Notes under the pieces: generated by a model | Database searches by the model: none | Seen by the model: only the letters and a program-made list of their open reading frames with translations | What the model was told of the DNA's origin: nothing | NCBI GenBank assembly: GCA_025526915.1 | Contig: JAHLKH010000016.1 | Coordinates: forward strand, 1 to 64,000 | Reading direction: 5' to 3' | From: Entophlyctis helioformis | Taxonomy: Eukaryota > Chytridiomycota > Chytridiomycetes > Chytridiales > Chytriomycetaceae | DNA: 64,000 nucleotides | Made by a program: the position numbers and the translations under genes | Shown: positions 36,816 through 47,738 of the stretch, piece after piece | Layout: every line of letters starts with the position of its first letter | Numbering within the stretch: the stretch's first letter is position 1

Positions 36816-37817
36816 ATGTCTGGCGAGCTCACTCTGTACACCGTCGGTGCGTGTGCCCGTCTCTGCTCTCGCCTGCCTGCCCAGCCTATGCCGCCTGCCA
36901 CGCTGCTGACGTCCCGCCTGCAGGCACGCCCAACGGCTGGAAGGCCTCCATCATCTCGAGGAGCTCGGCCTGACGTACAAGGTCCACACCATCTCGTTCG
37001 CGGCCATGGAGCAGAAGGAGGGCAAGTTGCCGCAGGCGTTGATGTCCGACCATGTCCGCTGGGCTGACAGCGCTCCTTCATCCATCGCCCACAGAGTGGT
37101 TCCTGAAGCTCAACCCCAACGGCCGCATCCCGACGCTCGTTGATGGCCGCCGCAACGACTTTGCCGTCTTTGAGAGCGGTGCGATCCTGCTGTACCTGGC
37201 CGAGCACTACGACCACGAGCACAAGCTGCTCTCCGAGGACCCCAACCTCCGCAGCCAGGCCATCCAGTGGGTCATGTGGCAGATGGGCGGTCTTGGCCCC
37301 ATGATGGTGCGTCACTCCTCTTGTTCTGCCATGCCACGGCCAGATCTGTCTCCGACATCAGGTTGCATGGGCTGACTGTTTCGACATCGTCTGCTCCTGA
37401 CGTCTGCAGGGCCAAGCCAACCACTTTTACAGATACGCACCCGAGAAGATCCCGTACGGCATCAAGCGCTACCAGGACGAGTCGACCCGTCTTCTCCAGG
37501 TTCTTGAGCGCCAGCTGTCCGATGGCCGCGAGTACCTTGTTGGCGACTACTCGATCGCCGACATTGCCTGCTTCAGCTGGGCCGCCTTCTACGACTACCC
37601 GGGCCTCTCCCTCGAGACGTGCCCTCACGTCGAGAAGTGGCTGCACCGCATCGGTGCTCGCCCTGCCGTGCGCCGTGGTGCCAACGTGCCCACTCCGTCC
37701 ACGCTCATTGAGGACAACTTCAAGTTCGCGTCGGCCAAGGCCGATGAGATGGTCAAGGAGGGCCAGAAGTGGATCCAGCAGTCTGTCAAGCCTGCCGAGG
37801 CCAAGCCTTCGTCGTAG
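36816..37817 (+). CDS. Ure2p-like glutathione transferase, copy A (one-base frameshift)
   Basis: The gene has four exons (36816-36846, 36924-37021, 37095-37306, 37410-37817) encoding a thioredoxin-fold plus helical GST of the Ure2p/YfcG type. Markers are [41 protein letters not shown] and [20 protein letters not shown]. Such enzymes use glutathione for disulfide or peroxide reduction. Exon 2 reads ATCATCTCGAGG where copy C has ATCATCCTCGAGG: one C is missing at about 36955 and the frame breaks. Everything else is intact. The second intron has a GC donor (GCAAGT at 37022). Exons 3-4 and the intron between them are almost identical to copy C. Confidence 0.85.
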
Positions 37818-37837
37818 TGCGTCGCACTCGCACAGAC

Positions 37838-37843
37838 AATAAA
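37838..37843 (+). promoter_or_regulatory. Polyadenylation-like signal after GST copy A
   Basis: AATAAA occurs 21 bp after the stop codon of GST copy A. Confidence 0.5.
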
Positions 37844-37992
37844 GCCGGCCGTGTGTCCCACATCGATTCAATCTCGAGTCGAGTGCCAATGTCAGACTGG
37901 CAAAACGTTAGTGATGAGGAAAACCGCGTCTTCCTTCCAACTTCTCCCGTTGTTTTACCTTGCCATCCACCACCTCGATTCTACTGCAAACA

Positions 37993-39088
37993 ATGGGAGA
38001 TATCACGCTCTACACCGTCGGTAAGCCCCCGAGTCTGTAACCCTTCCATGCATTGTTGCCGAGAACGAGATTCAGCGACGCCGCGGCCTTGCTATTGTCT
38101 GACGCAGACCATCTGCTTGCTATCTGGCACATCGTCCACGCCGCGTTCCATGCTGAAAGGCCACACGCCAAACAGCTGGAAGTCGACCATCATGCTCGAG
38201 GAGCTCGGCATTCCGTACACCATCCGCACGCTCTCATTCAAGGATATGGAGCATAAGCAAGGTGTCTACCGTAGCCTTTCTTTGGTGTTTGGTCTAGGCC
38301 GTGGCATGAGGCCGGTACGTGTTTTGTGACGAGCTGACGGATTGTTGACCATCATTTGGCCTCAAGAGTGGTTTTGAAGCTCAACCCCAACGGCCGCATC
38401 CCAACCATTGTCGACGGCCGCCGCAACGACTTTGTGGTGTTTGAGAGCGGCGCTATCCTGCTCTATCTCGCCGAGCACTACGACCACGAGCACAAGCTGC
38501 TGTCGACAGACCCCAACCTCCGCAGCCAGACCATCCAGTGGGTGTTTTGGCAGGTCGGCGGTCTGGGTCCCATGATGGTGAGTCATCAGAATCCACTATC
38601 TGAGCTGGCATACCCCTCGCCATCACCGTCATTCAATAACGTGTTATATGCATGAAATGCACGAAACGTGACTCAAGGGCCAGGCGAGCCACTTTTACAG
38701 GTACACCCCTGACAAGATCCCGTATGCGATCAAGCGCTACCAGGACGAGTCGCTGCGTCTTCTCCAGGTCATGGAGCGCCAGCTGGCCGACGGCCGCGAG
38801 TACATGGTTGGCGACTACTCGATCGCCGACATTGCCTGCTATGGCTGGGCTTCGTTCTTTGACTACGCGGGCGTGACGCTCGAGACGTGCCCTCATGTCG
38901 AGAAGTGGCTGCACCGCATGGCTGCCCGTCCCGCAGTCCGTCGCGGCGTAAATGTGCCAACGCCTAGCACGCTCATCGAGGACAACTTCAAGTTCCGCGA
39001 GAGCAAGGTCACGGCCATGGTCGACGACGGGCAAAAGTGGATCTTCCAGTCTGTCAAGCCCGCCAGTCCTCAGGCGTGCCTGCCCTGA
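37993..39088 (+). CDS. Ure2p-like glutathione transferase, copy B (one-base frameshift)
   Basis: Exons 37993-38020, 38160-38261, 38367-38577 and 38678-39088 have the same layout as copies A and C. Motifs [24 protein letters not shown] and [16 protein letters not shown] are present. At the start of exon 3 the sequence is AGTGGTTTTGAAGCTC, one base shorter than in the paralogues (W-F-L-K-L). A fifth T in the T-run near 38373 would restore the frame. Unlike the other copies its second intron has a normal GT donor. It is the most diverged copy in the helical domain and ends in a distinct tail. Confidence 0.82.
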
Positions 39089-39421
39089 TCGTCATTCACA
39101 ATGAAATCCCGCGCCCGTCCTTTCCGCGTTCTGTGGAAGGACCGTGATATTCGTAGCAGCGTAATGTTCCAGCCAATGGCCGCCAGATCCGCTGCAGCTC
39201 TGGGAAGAACAGCCGCCAGCCGCATACAAGCAGTGGCGCCCGCGGCTCGAGCGGCACCTCTGGCGCTGCTCCAGCGGCAGTATTGCAGCGTCGACGCGCT
39301 TGGCAGTTCTGTTTATGCGCTCGGCTCGGCGATGGCGCAATCCGCCGGACAAACCGATCGCTCGCCGCCTACTTATTGTGCTCGCGGCCGCCCTCGCTTC
39401 CACCACAACCGCATCTCGCAC

Positions 39422-40609
39422 ATGTCTTCTGGCGATATCACTCTCTACACTGTCGGTGCGTGCAGACCTGTCCGCCTGCTCGCCTTCTGCCACTCTGCCT
39501 GCCACTCTGCCTGTCGCTCTGCCTGCCACTCTGCCTGTCGTTCTGCGAGTCTGCTGCAATGGACGCGGCGGTGCTCGGCCACTTGGCCTGCACGCTGACT
39601 CTGCCGCCCTGGCTGCTGACGTCCCGCCTGCAGGCACGCCCAACGGCTGGAAGGCCTCCATCATCCTCGAGGAGCTCGGCCTGACGTACAAGGTCCACAC
39701 CATCTCCTTCAAGGAGAACGAGCAGAAGCAAGGCAAGTAGTGTTCCCGCTGCCGTCGCTTGCTTGGTGTCGCCACGGCCGTCGTGACCCGGTTCATGCTG
39801 CCGTCGGAGCCGCGGATCTGGCGGCCGCCACCGCGGCCGATCGCGGCCGACCATGTCCACTGGGCTGACAGCGCTCCTTCATCCATCGCCCACAGAGTGG
39901 TTCCTCAAGCTCAACCCCAACGGCCGCATCCCGACGCTCGTTGATGGCCGCCGCAACGACTTTGCCGTCTTTGAGAGCGGTGCGATCCTGCTGTACCTGG
40001 CCGAGCACTACGACCACGAGCACAAGCTGCTCTCCGAGGACCCCAACCTCCGCAGCCAGGCCATCCAGTGGGTCATGTGGCAGATGGGCGGTCTTGGCCC
40101 CATGATGGTGCGTCACTCCTCTTGTTCTGCCATGCCACGGCCAGATCTGTCTCCGACATCAGGTTGCATGGGCTGACTGTTTCGACATCGTCTGCTCCTG
40201 ACGTCTGCAGGGCCAAGCCAACCACTTTTACAGATACGCACCCGAGAAGATCCCGTACGGCATCAAGCGCTACCAGGACGAGTCGACCCGTCTTCTCCAG
40301 GTTCTTGAGCGCCAGCTGTCCGACGGCCGCGAGTACCTCGTTGGCGACTACTCGATCGCCGACATTGCCTGCTTCGGCTGGGTCGCCTGCTACTCGTACG
40401 CCGGTCTCTCCCTCGAGACGTGCCCCAACCTTGAAAAGTGGCTGCACCGCGTCGGTGCTCGCCCTGCCGTGCGCAAGGGCACCAACGTGCCCACTCCGTC
40501 CACGCTCATTGACGATGGCTTCAAGATCAAGGAGGAGCGTGCACAGCAGGTCGCCGCCACTGCCCAGAAGTGGATCAACGACCAGAAGGAGAAGGAGGAG
40601 GCAAAGTAA
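39422..40609 (+). CDS. Ure2p-like glutathione transferase, copy C
   Basis: Four exons (39422-39455, 39634-39732, 39896-40107, 40211-40609) join in frame to 247 aa. Intron 2 has a GC donor (GCAAGT at 39733). The tract from exon 3 into exon 4, including intron 3, is essentially identical to copy A, whereas the last 80 codons differ, ending in a Lys/Glu-rich tail. An in-frame upstream ATG at 39101 would add 107 residues rich in Ala/Arg/Ser without acidic residues near its second Met (MFQPMAARSAAALGRTAASR). It contains ALLQRQYCS, which looks like a mitochondrial targeting peptide with its cleavage site. The locus may therefore make both cytosolic and mitochondrial forms. Confidence 0.92.
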
Positions 40610-40853
40610 CGCGTGATCTGACTCGCATCCCACAACCCCAATGAACATCATGTCATCGCCATCATGCATCATGCATCATCTGCCAGTTGTTCCGGCTGCC
40701 TTTCATGCGTATCCGTCTGAACGGATTATGTCGGATTATCTCTGCAATGATCCGGCCAGCCAATCGGATGCTGCGACGCGCCAGATCCGTTCTGCAGGCT
40801 CTGTGGCACACTTGCCCACTCGACCAACTCACTAGTCAACCCGGCCAGCCAAC

Positions 40854-41734
40854 ATGTCAACGCCTGGCGAAATCACCCTGTACCTTGCCGGCACGCCCAA
40901 CGGATGGAAGCCGGCCATCATGCTCGAGGAGCTCGGCCTGCCGTACAAGGTGCACCCCATCACGCTCTCGTCGCTGGAGCAGAAGCAAGGCAAGCAAACC
41001 GTGTATTAGCTTGGCATTCAACACGCATTCGGCTGACATTGACCCACAGAGTGGTATCTGAAGCTCAACCCCAACGGCCGCATCCCAACCATTGTCGACG
41101 GCCGCCGCAACGACTTTGTTGTGTTTGAGAGCGGCGCTATCCTGCTGTACCTCGCCGAGCACTACGACCCCGAGCACAAGCTGCTGTCGACAGACCCCAA
41201 CCTCCGCAGCCAGACCATCCAGTGGGTGTTTTGGCAGGTCGGCGGTCTTGGCCCCATGATGGTGAGTCACCCCGTTCATATCTTGCCAGCTTGGAATAGC
41301 ATCGTTCGATGACTGACAGCCGCTGACGACGCGACGACATCAAGGGCCAAGCCAACCACTTTGTCAAGTATGCTCCCGAGAAGATCCCCTACGGCATCAA
41401 GCGCTACCAGGACGAGTCGCTGCGTCTTCTCCAGGTCATGGAACGTCAGCTGGCCGATGGTCGCGAGTACCTCGTTGGCGACTACTCGATCGCCGACATT
41501 GCCTGTTTCGGCTGGGTCGCCTTCTACGACTACGCGGGTCTGTCGCTCGAAACGTGCCCCAACCTTGACAAATGGCTGCACCGCATGGCCGCCCGTCCCG
41601 CAGTCCGCAAGGGCATCAACGTGCCTACTCCGTCCACGCTCATCGAGGACGACTTCAAGTTTGGCGAGCACAAGACGGCGTCGATGGCCAAGGAGGGCCA
41701 GCAGTGGATCCAGCAGTCAGCCAAGCCCCAGTAA
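40854..41734 (+). CDS. Ure2p-like glutathione transferase, copy D
   Basis: Three exons (40854-40989, 41050-41261, 41345-41734) encode 245 aa. The intron that separates the first ten residues from TPNGWK in the other copies is absent here, a clean intron loss. The remaining introns are at the same positions; the first has a GC donor (GCAAGC at 40990). Domain motifs are intact: [41 protein letters not shown] and [21 protein letters not shown] polyadenylation-like AATAAA follows at 41828, only 25 bp before the CCDC40 start codon. Confidence 0.95.
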
Positions 41735-41827
41735 ACCCCTGCTGGCTCTCTCGCTTGTTCACTGAAGCCTGCCTCGCATTGCAGTCGTTGCATCCCTTTG
41801 GACGTGTTTTGGAGTTCCATCTGATGC

Positions 41828-41833
41828 AATAAA
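41828..41833 (+). promoter_or_regulatory. Polyadenylation-like signal after GST copy D
   Basis: AATAAA lies 94 bp after the GST-D stop and 25 bp before the CCDC40 start codon, so the two transcription units are nearly abutting. Confidence 0.5.
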
Positions 41834-41857
41834 TACTATCGCAGCAAGCAGCATACA

Positions 41858-44800
41858 ATGTCAGACCCGGACGAGATGGACGAAGCCCAGCCGGACGAGC
41901 AGCACGACGACACGGGCAGCTACGGCTCGCATGACATGCTGTCGGGCGGCGACGCCGGCGGCCAGGACTACGACCACACAGGCTACGAGGGCGGAGTCGC
42001 GGCCGGCGACGGCGACGGCGACGGCGATGCGGCGGGCAGCCCGGGTGCTGGCATCAACGACATGGGCGACGGCGACGGCGCGAGTGGCGAGCAGCACGAC
42101 TCGAACGCGTCGGGCGACGCGGGTGCCGATGCGTTTGGAGATGCAGACGACGGCGCAGGCGTCCCGTCCATGCCGCTGCTGCCGCCCTTGCCGTCCGACG
42201 GCAACAACGCCAAGGCCAGCATGGCATCGACCAGCCGTCGTGCGGGCAGTGGCGGCGCAGGTTCATATGCCCGCGCAGGCAGCGGCAGTGGCAGCAGAGG
42301 AGCGGGCTCGTCGTTCCTGGGCAACCCATACGGCGACGACTATGCGTTGGTGCGTGGCGAGACCATTTTGGACGCCATGGAGCAGCAGGGCGGCGGTCGT
42401 GCCTTGCTCGATATGGACGACGACATTCGCGGGTCGGGCGGGTCGCTCCACGACGGCATCAACGCAGGCATCGGAGCCGGTGTCGCTGCCGTTCCTGGCT
42501 CAAGCCCGTCGCGTCAGGCTCGCAACACGGTCGATGGCGACGACCTGGCGATTCTGCAAGACGATGGTGAAGAGGACGAGGAGGAAGACACGGCCGTGAT
42601 GGATGCTTCGCATGCAAGTGCATCTTCCGCTTTACTGCTCATCTGCCTGCATCTGCCACTGACATGCCCTCCTTGCCTGCCGGTCTGCGCCATCTTGCAA
42701 ACGGCGCACAACGGCCTTTGCAACACGCGTCTGCTTGGTCATGCTCCTCCAGCCTCTGATGAAGCGCGTCCAAGACGCCATCTCCGTCCAGCTCAAGAAG
42801 CACATGCAGAAGCTTGAGCTCGAGATTCGCGAAAAGGCAGGCAGCATCCCATGAGCGCGCACAGATACCCATGCGTGAGGATCGCTGACAGTGTGCAACG
42901 CGCCACAATCAACAGGAGGAGATGTGCCGCAAAGAGACCAAGCACCGCGAAGAGGCTGGTGTCGAGCTGTACACGCTGCAACAGCAGCTTGCGCGCTTGC
43001 AGGCGATGCTCGAAGGATCCGAAGACAACTTTGCCATCATCCGCGGTCTGCGTGAAGAGGCCGATCGCAACCTCAAGCACACGTCGGCCGAGTACAAGCG
43101 CGAGCAAGAAAAGCTGCAGCAGCACACAAAGAACCGCAAGTATTGGCTGCGATCTTGTCGTTCTGTTTTGGCCATCGCTTCGAGGTGCTGGCGCTAACTC
43201 ATGGCTCACTGTCGCTTGTCTCTGGGAATGCGACGCCACAACAGTCGACCAGCACAAGCTCGAGCTGGAAAAGATATCGCGCACGCTCAAGCAAGTCGAC
43301 CTGTACAACGAAGAGCTGCGATCGCGCATCCTGGTCGCCAAGCGCACGACACTCAAAGCCGAAGAAGACATTATCAAGCAGGAGATGGAGAAGCGGCGCC
43401 AAGACTACTTTATTGACCACTTGACAGAGCAGTTGCGTCGGCTGCAGGAGCGTCGGGCCATCTACGAGACGCAGCTGCAGGCACAGCAGAGAGAGACCAA
43501 GGCTGCCGTCGAGACGCTGCAGGATGCTGCGACGGAGATGGAGGCGATCCAGTTTGAGAAGCGGCAGCTGCTGAACCAGTGGAAGAGCAGTCTGATCGGG
43601 CTGCAGCGCCGCGATGACGTGCTGCTGCAGATCGAAAAGGCTATCGAGTTGAGTGCCGAGTGTCAAGCAATGTATTGGGATGACGTGTGACGGCATGCAA
43701 GTGTTCTGACGCTCTTTGGCGAACAGGAAAAACAACGAGGCGCTGGCGAGCATGAACCGCGAGATTGGCGGCTTCCGTCGTGCCCACCACCGCGCGCAGG
43801 AAGAGGGCGAGACGCTCACCATGATTCTCAACAAGCTTGAGAACGAGATTGACTATCTCAAGCGCCAGATCGGCACCATCAACGACCAAAAGGACAAGCT
43901 CAAGGAGACGTACGCCATGTACATGAAGAGTCTGAACCAGGCCGAGCAAGAGCTGAACCAGCTGCAGCAGGCGAGTGCAGTGTGCGGTGATCTGCTGAGC
44001 ATGCCTTGGTTTCGGCAGATGGGCTGACACGCATCCACGCCATGATCACCCTCAACGCCACAGGAGCGCCAAGCCGTGCAGCTGGAAATCAACGCAGTGC
44101 AGAAAGCCACCGCCCAAAACAGCCTTGCCGTACAGAAACTCGAGCGCGATATCGGCGACAGACTGCAGGCCCAGCTCTCGCTCGAAAAGGGAGCCCAGGG
44201 CACGAAGCGCGACGGCTCGCGTCTGCGGGCGACGATCCACGAAAAAGAGTCGACGATTGCCAATATCCAGAACGAGCTGAGCGGCATCCGGCTCGAGGCG
44301 CTCAACATTGGCGGCAAGATCAAGTCGATGAAGGATCTCGTGCGGCAGATTGACGGCGAGATGGAAGAGAAGAACGTGTTGATTGAAAAGTACGAGCAGG
44401 AGATTCGGCGTCGGAACGACGAGCTGAGCAAGAAGGCGTCCGAGATGGATCTGCTCAACAAAAAGTACGACCAAGTGACGGGCGGCAACGAGGTGGGGGG
44501 ACTGTTTTTGCGATGCGGACGGTTGCCATGTGCGGTGGATCGAGTGCTCACACAGCGTGGGTGTGTGTGTACTGGCAGGAGGAGCACATGGGACCGCTTG
44601 AGGCGACGATCCACAATATCAGCAAGCTGGTGCGGACCAAGGAGCAAGAATGCACACAGCTGCAGCAGTTCTGGCTGCGTGCCCAGAACGAGCTGGTTGC
44701 CATGACAAAGAAATCCCTCGAGATTACCGACGAGACGCAGTCGCTCAAGATGCGTCTGACCGTCCTCAACCGCAAGAAGATGGTCGTCAACAGTGAGTCG

Positions 44801-46201
44801 AGAGCCGAGCCACAGCTGGATGGATGGATGAATGTTGTTTTGTCTAACGAGTGGGCTGGCATTGGCAGATGCGTTCGAGACAGAGGAAAAGGAGATTCGC
44901 GAGCACAACCGAAACATCCGGCAGCTGCAGAACGACATGGTCAAGATCAACACGCTGCTGTCCAAGCAGACCAATGTGTATGGGCAGCTGGAAGAAGTCA
45001 ACCTGGAGCTCGAGCAAGAGTTCCGTGCCACTCTCAAGGTAAGAGCAGTGCATGGTCTCGGCCATGGCATCGTGTGGACACTGCTGACATGGCGATCACA
45101 CGGCACGGTACACAGCAAGCAGAGATCGAGTCGATCCACATGGAGACCCAGCTCGAGGAGCTCAAGGAGGAAAAGAGCCGCGCGCTAACAGGTCTTGTCG
45201 AAGCCGAGTGAGTGTCATCCGCAAGGTCATCCGCACACTGTTGCGCCACGCACGGCTGACATGCATGGCCTGAAGACGCCAGATGATGCTCTGGGAGAAG
45301 AAGATCCAGCTGGCAAAGGAAACGCAGTCGGCCCTCGACCCCAATATCGGCGCGACAGAGATCCGCGAGATGAGTCTCGAGATCCATCGCATGAAGCTGC
45401 GGTACGCAAGCATGCTCAAGCTGCAAGAGAAGATGATCAGCGAGATGGAGAAGAGCGTGTACCGTCGCGAGAGTATTGCCAATCGGTGGGTTTGGCCATG
45501 GATCGCCGTGGACAGGCGGCCGGCCCTGACTGACGACTGTGTGTGTGTGACTGTGTGTGGACAGCGGAAAGGCAAAGGGCAAAGGCTCGAGCCAGATATC
45601 GCTGCAAAAGGCCATCGGCGAGCTGACCAAGAAGATCAAGCAGACGATCCAGGACGTGCAGGACTGCGAGCAAGGTGGGCATGCCCTGTTGCCAGCATCG
45701 CCCAGCCAGCCGGAGACCCGCCTGCTCACCCAATGCTGCATGCTGATGGTGCAGATATCCTGGCGCTGGAGCGGTCGCAGGACACCATTTCGCGACAGAT
45801 CCAAGAGGCCAAGGAGTCGTGCAACAGTCTCGAAGACCGGGAGATGGCGCTGCATGCCGAGATCGAGGACCGCCAGGCATCCAAGATTGTGGTGCGTGCA
45901 ATGTCCAGCGCGGCTGTGCAGCGTGGCTGGCAGATGCTGACACTCGCGCCGACAGATGTCGAGCGACACGCTGCTCCAGCAGCGCCATTACAGGAGATAC
46001 CAGGACCTGCGCGACAACAAGTACGTGTTCTTGTCGCGTGACGACGACTCGCGTGCACTCGAGGGCACGCGGGCGATGGAGCGGTTGGACCGCATTCAGG
46101 GTCTGGTGGGCGGGCTGCTGGAGAACCTGGTGCCGGCAGCCAAGCCGGTGGTGTCGCGGCTGTCCGAGTTCCTTGACATGCACATTGCGTCGTTCCAGTG
46201 A
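41858..46201 (+). CDS. CCDC40: CCDC40 axonemal coiled-coil protein
   Basis: CCDC40 with CCDC39 forms the 96-nm molecular ruler that positions inner dynein arms and nexin-dynein regulators in motile cilia. Thirteen exons join in frame to 1,104 aa: 41858-42613, 42753-42836, 42916-43135, 43245-43647, 43727-43970, 44064-44492, 44579-44792, 44869-45038, 45116-45207, 45276-45485, 45565-45674, 45755-45891 and 45956-46201. The first 250 residues are Gly/Asp/Ser-rich and acidic. The family signature [12 protein letters not shown] opens the coiled coil, followed by [18 protein letters not shown]. The rest is continuous coiled coil and the length matches human CCDC40 (1,142 aa). Four of the twelve introns have GC donors (42614, 42837, 43136, 43971). 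Confidence 0.93.
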
Positions 46202-46302
46202 CTCTTGTGTCGCTCAGTATCAGTACCAGTATCAATGCTTCCAGAATGAACAGACACTCGCAACAGGACGGTCCAGTCGGCATCAAGCTCTATTAAGTGT
46301 GA

Positions 46303-47340
46303 TCATGGGATCCAGTGCAGAGGGTATGTGTTTCCATCAAGGACCAGTGTGCCCGAGTCCATGTCGAGGCCGTCGGCAAGCCGCGAGAGAACGAGCGACG
46401 ACTTGATGAGCCCGAGCGGCGGATGGATGGCGGCATAGAGGGTAGCCGTCGGCAGCAGTGCACCGTCAGGCAGCGGGTGGTACAGCCGACCCGACGACCG
46501 CGACACATGCACACGCGACGGATCAAAGCCGCAGGTCATGGTGCCGGCAAACACGAGCAGGTGCTGCTGGCCGGCGGCTCGCTGGGCGAGATCAGATCGT
46601 GGAACACGACGGGTGCTGGCATGTCAGGGCAGGGCCGTGTGAGCACAGGCGGCTGTCCGCAGAAGCAGATCCACGACAGACGGTGCGCAGAGTGGGCCCA
46701 CCATCGGCTGCCTGCACGTAGTTCATCTCGCGGCCGCACGGGCTGACGTACTCGTAGCTGCGAGCATAGTGCGGATCCGCGGGCACGTTGGCACGCAGCC
46801 GCTGGAAGAAGAAGTCGAGAAACCGCCGGTCCTTGAAGCCTGGGCCCGCACGGCTGGATAAGCAACAGGCGGCAGAGCTGCCAGCACGCAGCCGTCGATG
46901 CACTCACAGCTCGTGAGGTTCTTGGGCTCGGTCTCTTGCAGGAACAGCTGGCCGTGGACGTCAATGACATAGAAGTACTCTCGCACAGGCGGCCGTTGCG
47001 GCGGAGTGGTCGAGTGCCGCCGCAACGCCAAGGCTGCCGATGCTGCTGGCAGGAGTGTGGGAAGCACGCACGTCAGCGACGCCCTCGTGATGCTGCGGTT
47101 GTTAGTGGCAGCCGGCAGCCATCTGCCTGCTGGCACACGACCCGTCGCACACGGCCAGCCCGACGCGATGATGAGCTGGCAGCCGCGCATGGCAAGGCTG
47201 GTGCGTGTGAGTAGCGAGATCCGTCCGATGACGGCTGGAACGTGGGAAAGGTTCGCACGCGCCGTCAGTAGCAGGCAGACGCGCAATAAGCACCGCGACT
47301 GCAGCCGCCGCATAAAAGGCCGGTGCACATCCCGCTGCAT
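46303..47340 (-). CDS. UPF0598 family protein (C8orf82 homologue), one apparent frameshift
   Basis: The N-terminus (from ATG 47340 or 47313) is Arg/Ser/Leu-rich and looks like a mitochondrial presequence. The conserved core then reads YFYVIDVHGQLFLQETEPKN, a spliced TSCFKDRRFLDFFFQRL (exon 1 ends 46908, exon 2 starts 46839), and SYEYVSPCGREMNYV. After a further intron come PVVFHDLIS and SGRLYHPLPDG. This order is that of animal UPF0598/C8orf82, a mitochondrial protein of unknown function. Between PVVFHDLIS and HLLVFAGTMTCGF the frame shifts by one base near 46590, in a GCCGGCC context; one missing base explains it. The last residues are LHWIP with the stop at 46303-46305. The gene converges with CCDC40, 101 bp apart. 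Confidence 0.8.
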
Positions 47341-47519
47341 CCAGCCACCAACAACGATCGCCACGCGACCGCTCCCCCCTCCGCCCCCTTGCCGCCGTCG
47401 TCGACTTACACTCCCGGCAGCACACGTCTAGCCATCCAGTCTCTCTCTTTGTCCTCGCTCTTCTCGCCCTCTCGCAGACCCCGTTGTTCAACACCCCCGA
47501 TCCGCGACCGGCACGCAGC

Positions 47520-47707
47520 ATGTCGTCGTCGGAGCAGCAGAAAAGAGGAGGCCACAAGGGCAGCAGCCAACCGTCGCCAGGTGCCCAAGAACAGCCGGGC
47601 GGCGGCCCACAGCTGAGCCAGCAAGAGCAGCAGCAGCAGCAAGAACGCCAACGCGCTCAGCAGGCTCAACGTCCGCCTTCTGGCACCGAGCAAGCCGGCC
47701 AGCAACC

Positions 47708-47738
<31 letters not shown>

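Larger units (their letters stand above)
37050..40360 (+). repeat. Duplicated tract shared by GST copies A and C
   Basis: The segment 37050-37560 (3' end of intron 2, exon 3, intron 3, first part of exon 4) is nearly identical to 39850-40360, with intron 3 showing no difference by eye. The flanking parts of the genes differ clearly. This points to recent gene conversion or an unequal exchange within the tandem array. Confidence 0.85.

Noticed and set aside
36816..37817. GST copy A as a true pseudogene
   Set aside because: Apart from one missing base the gene is perfectly conserved, including splice sites, and similar one-base gaps occur in unrelated genes of the window.
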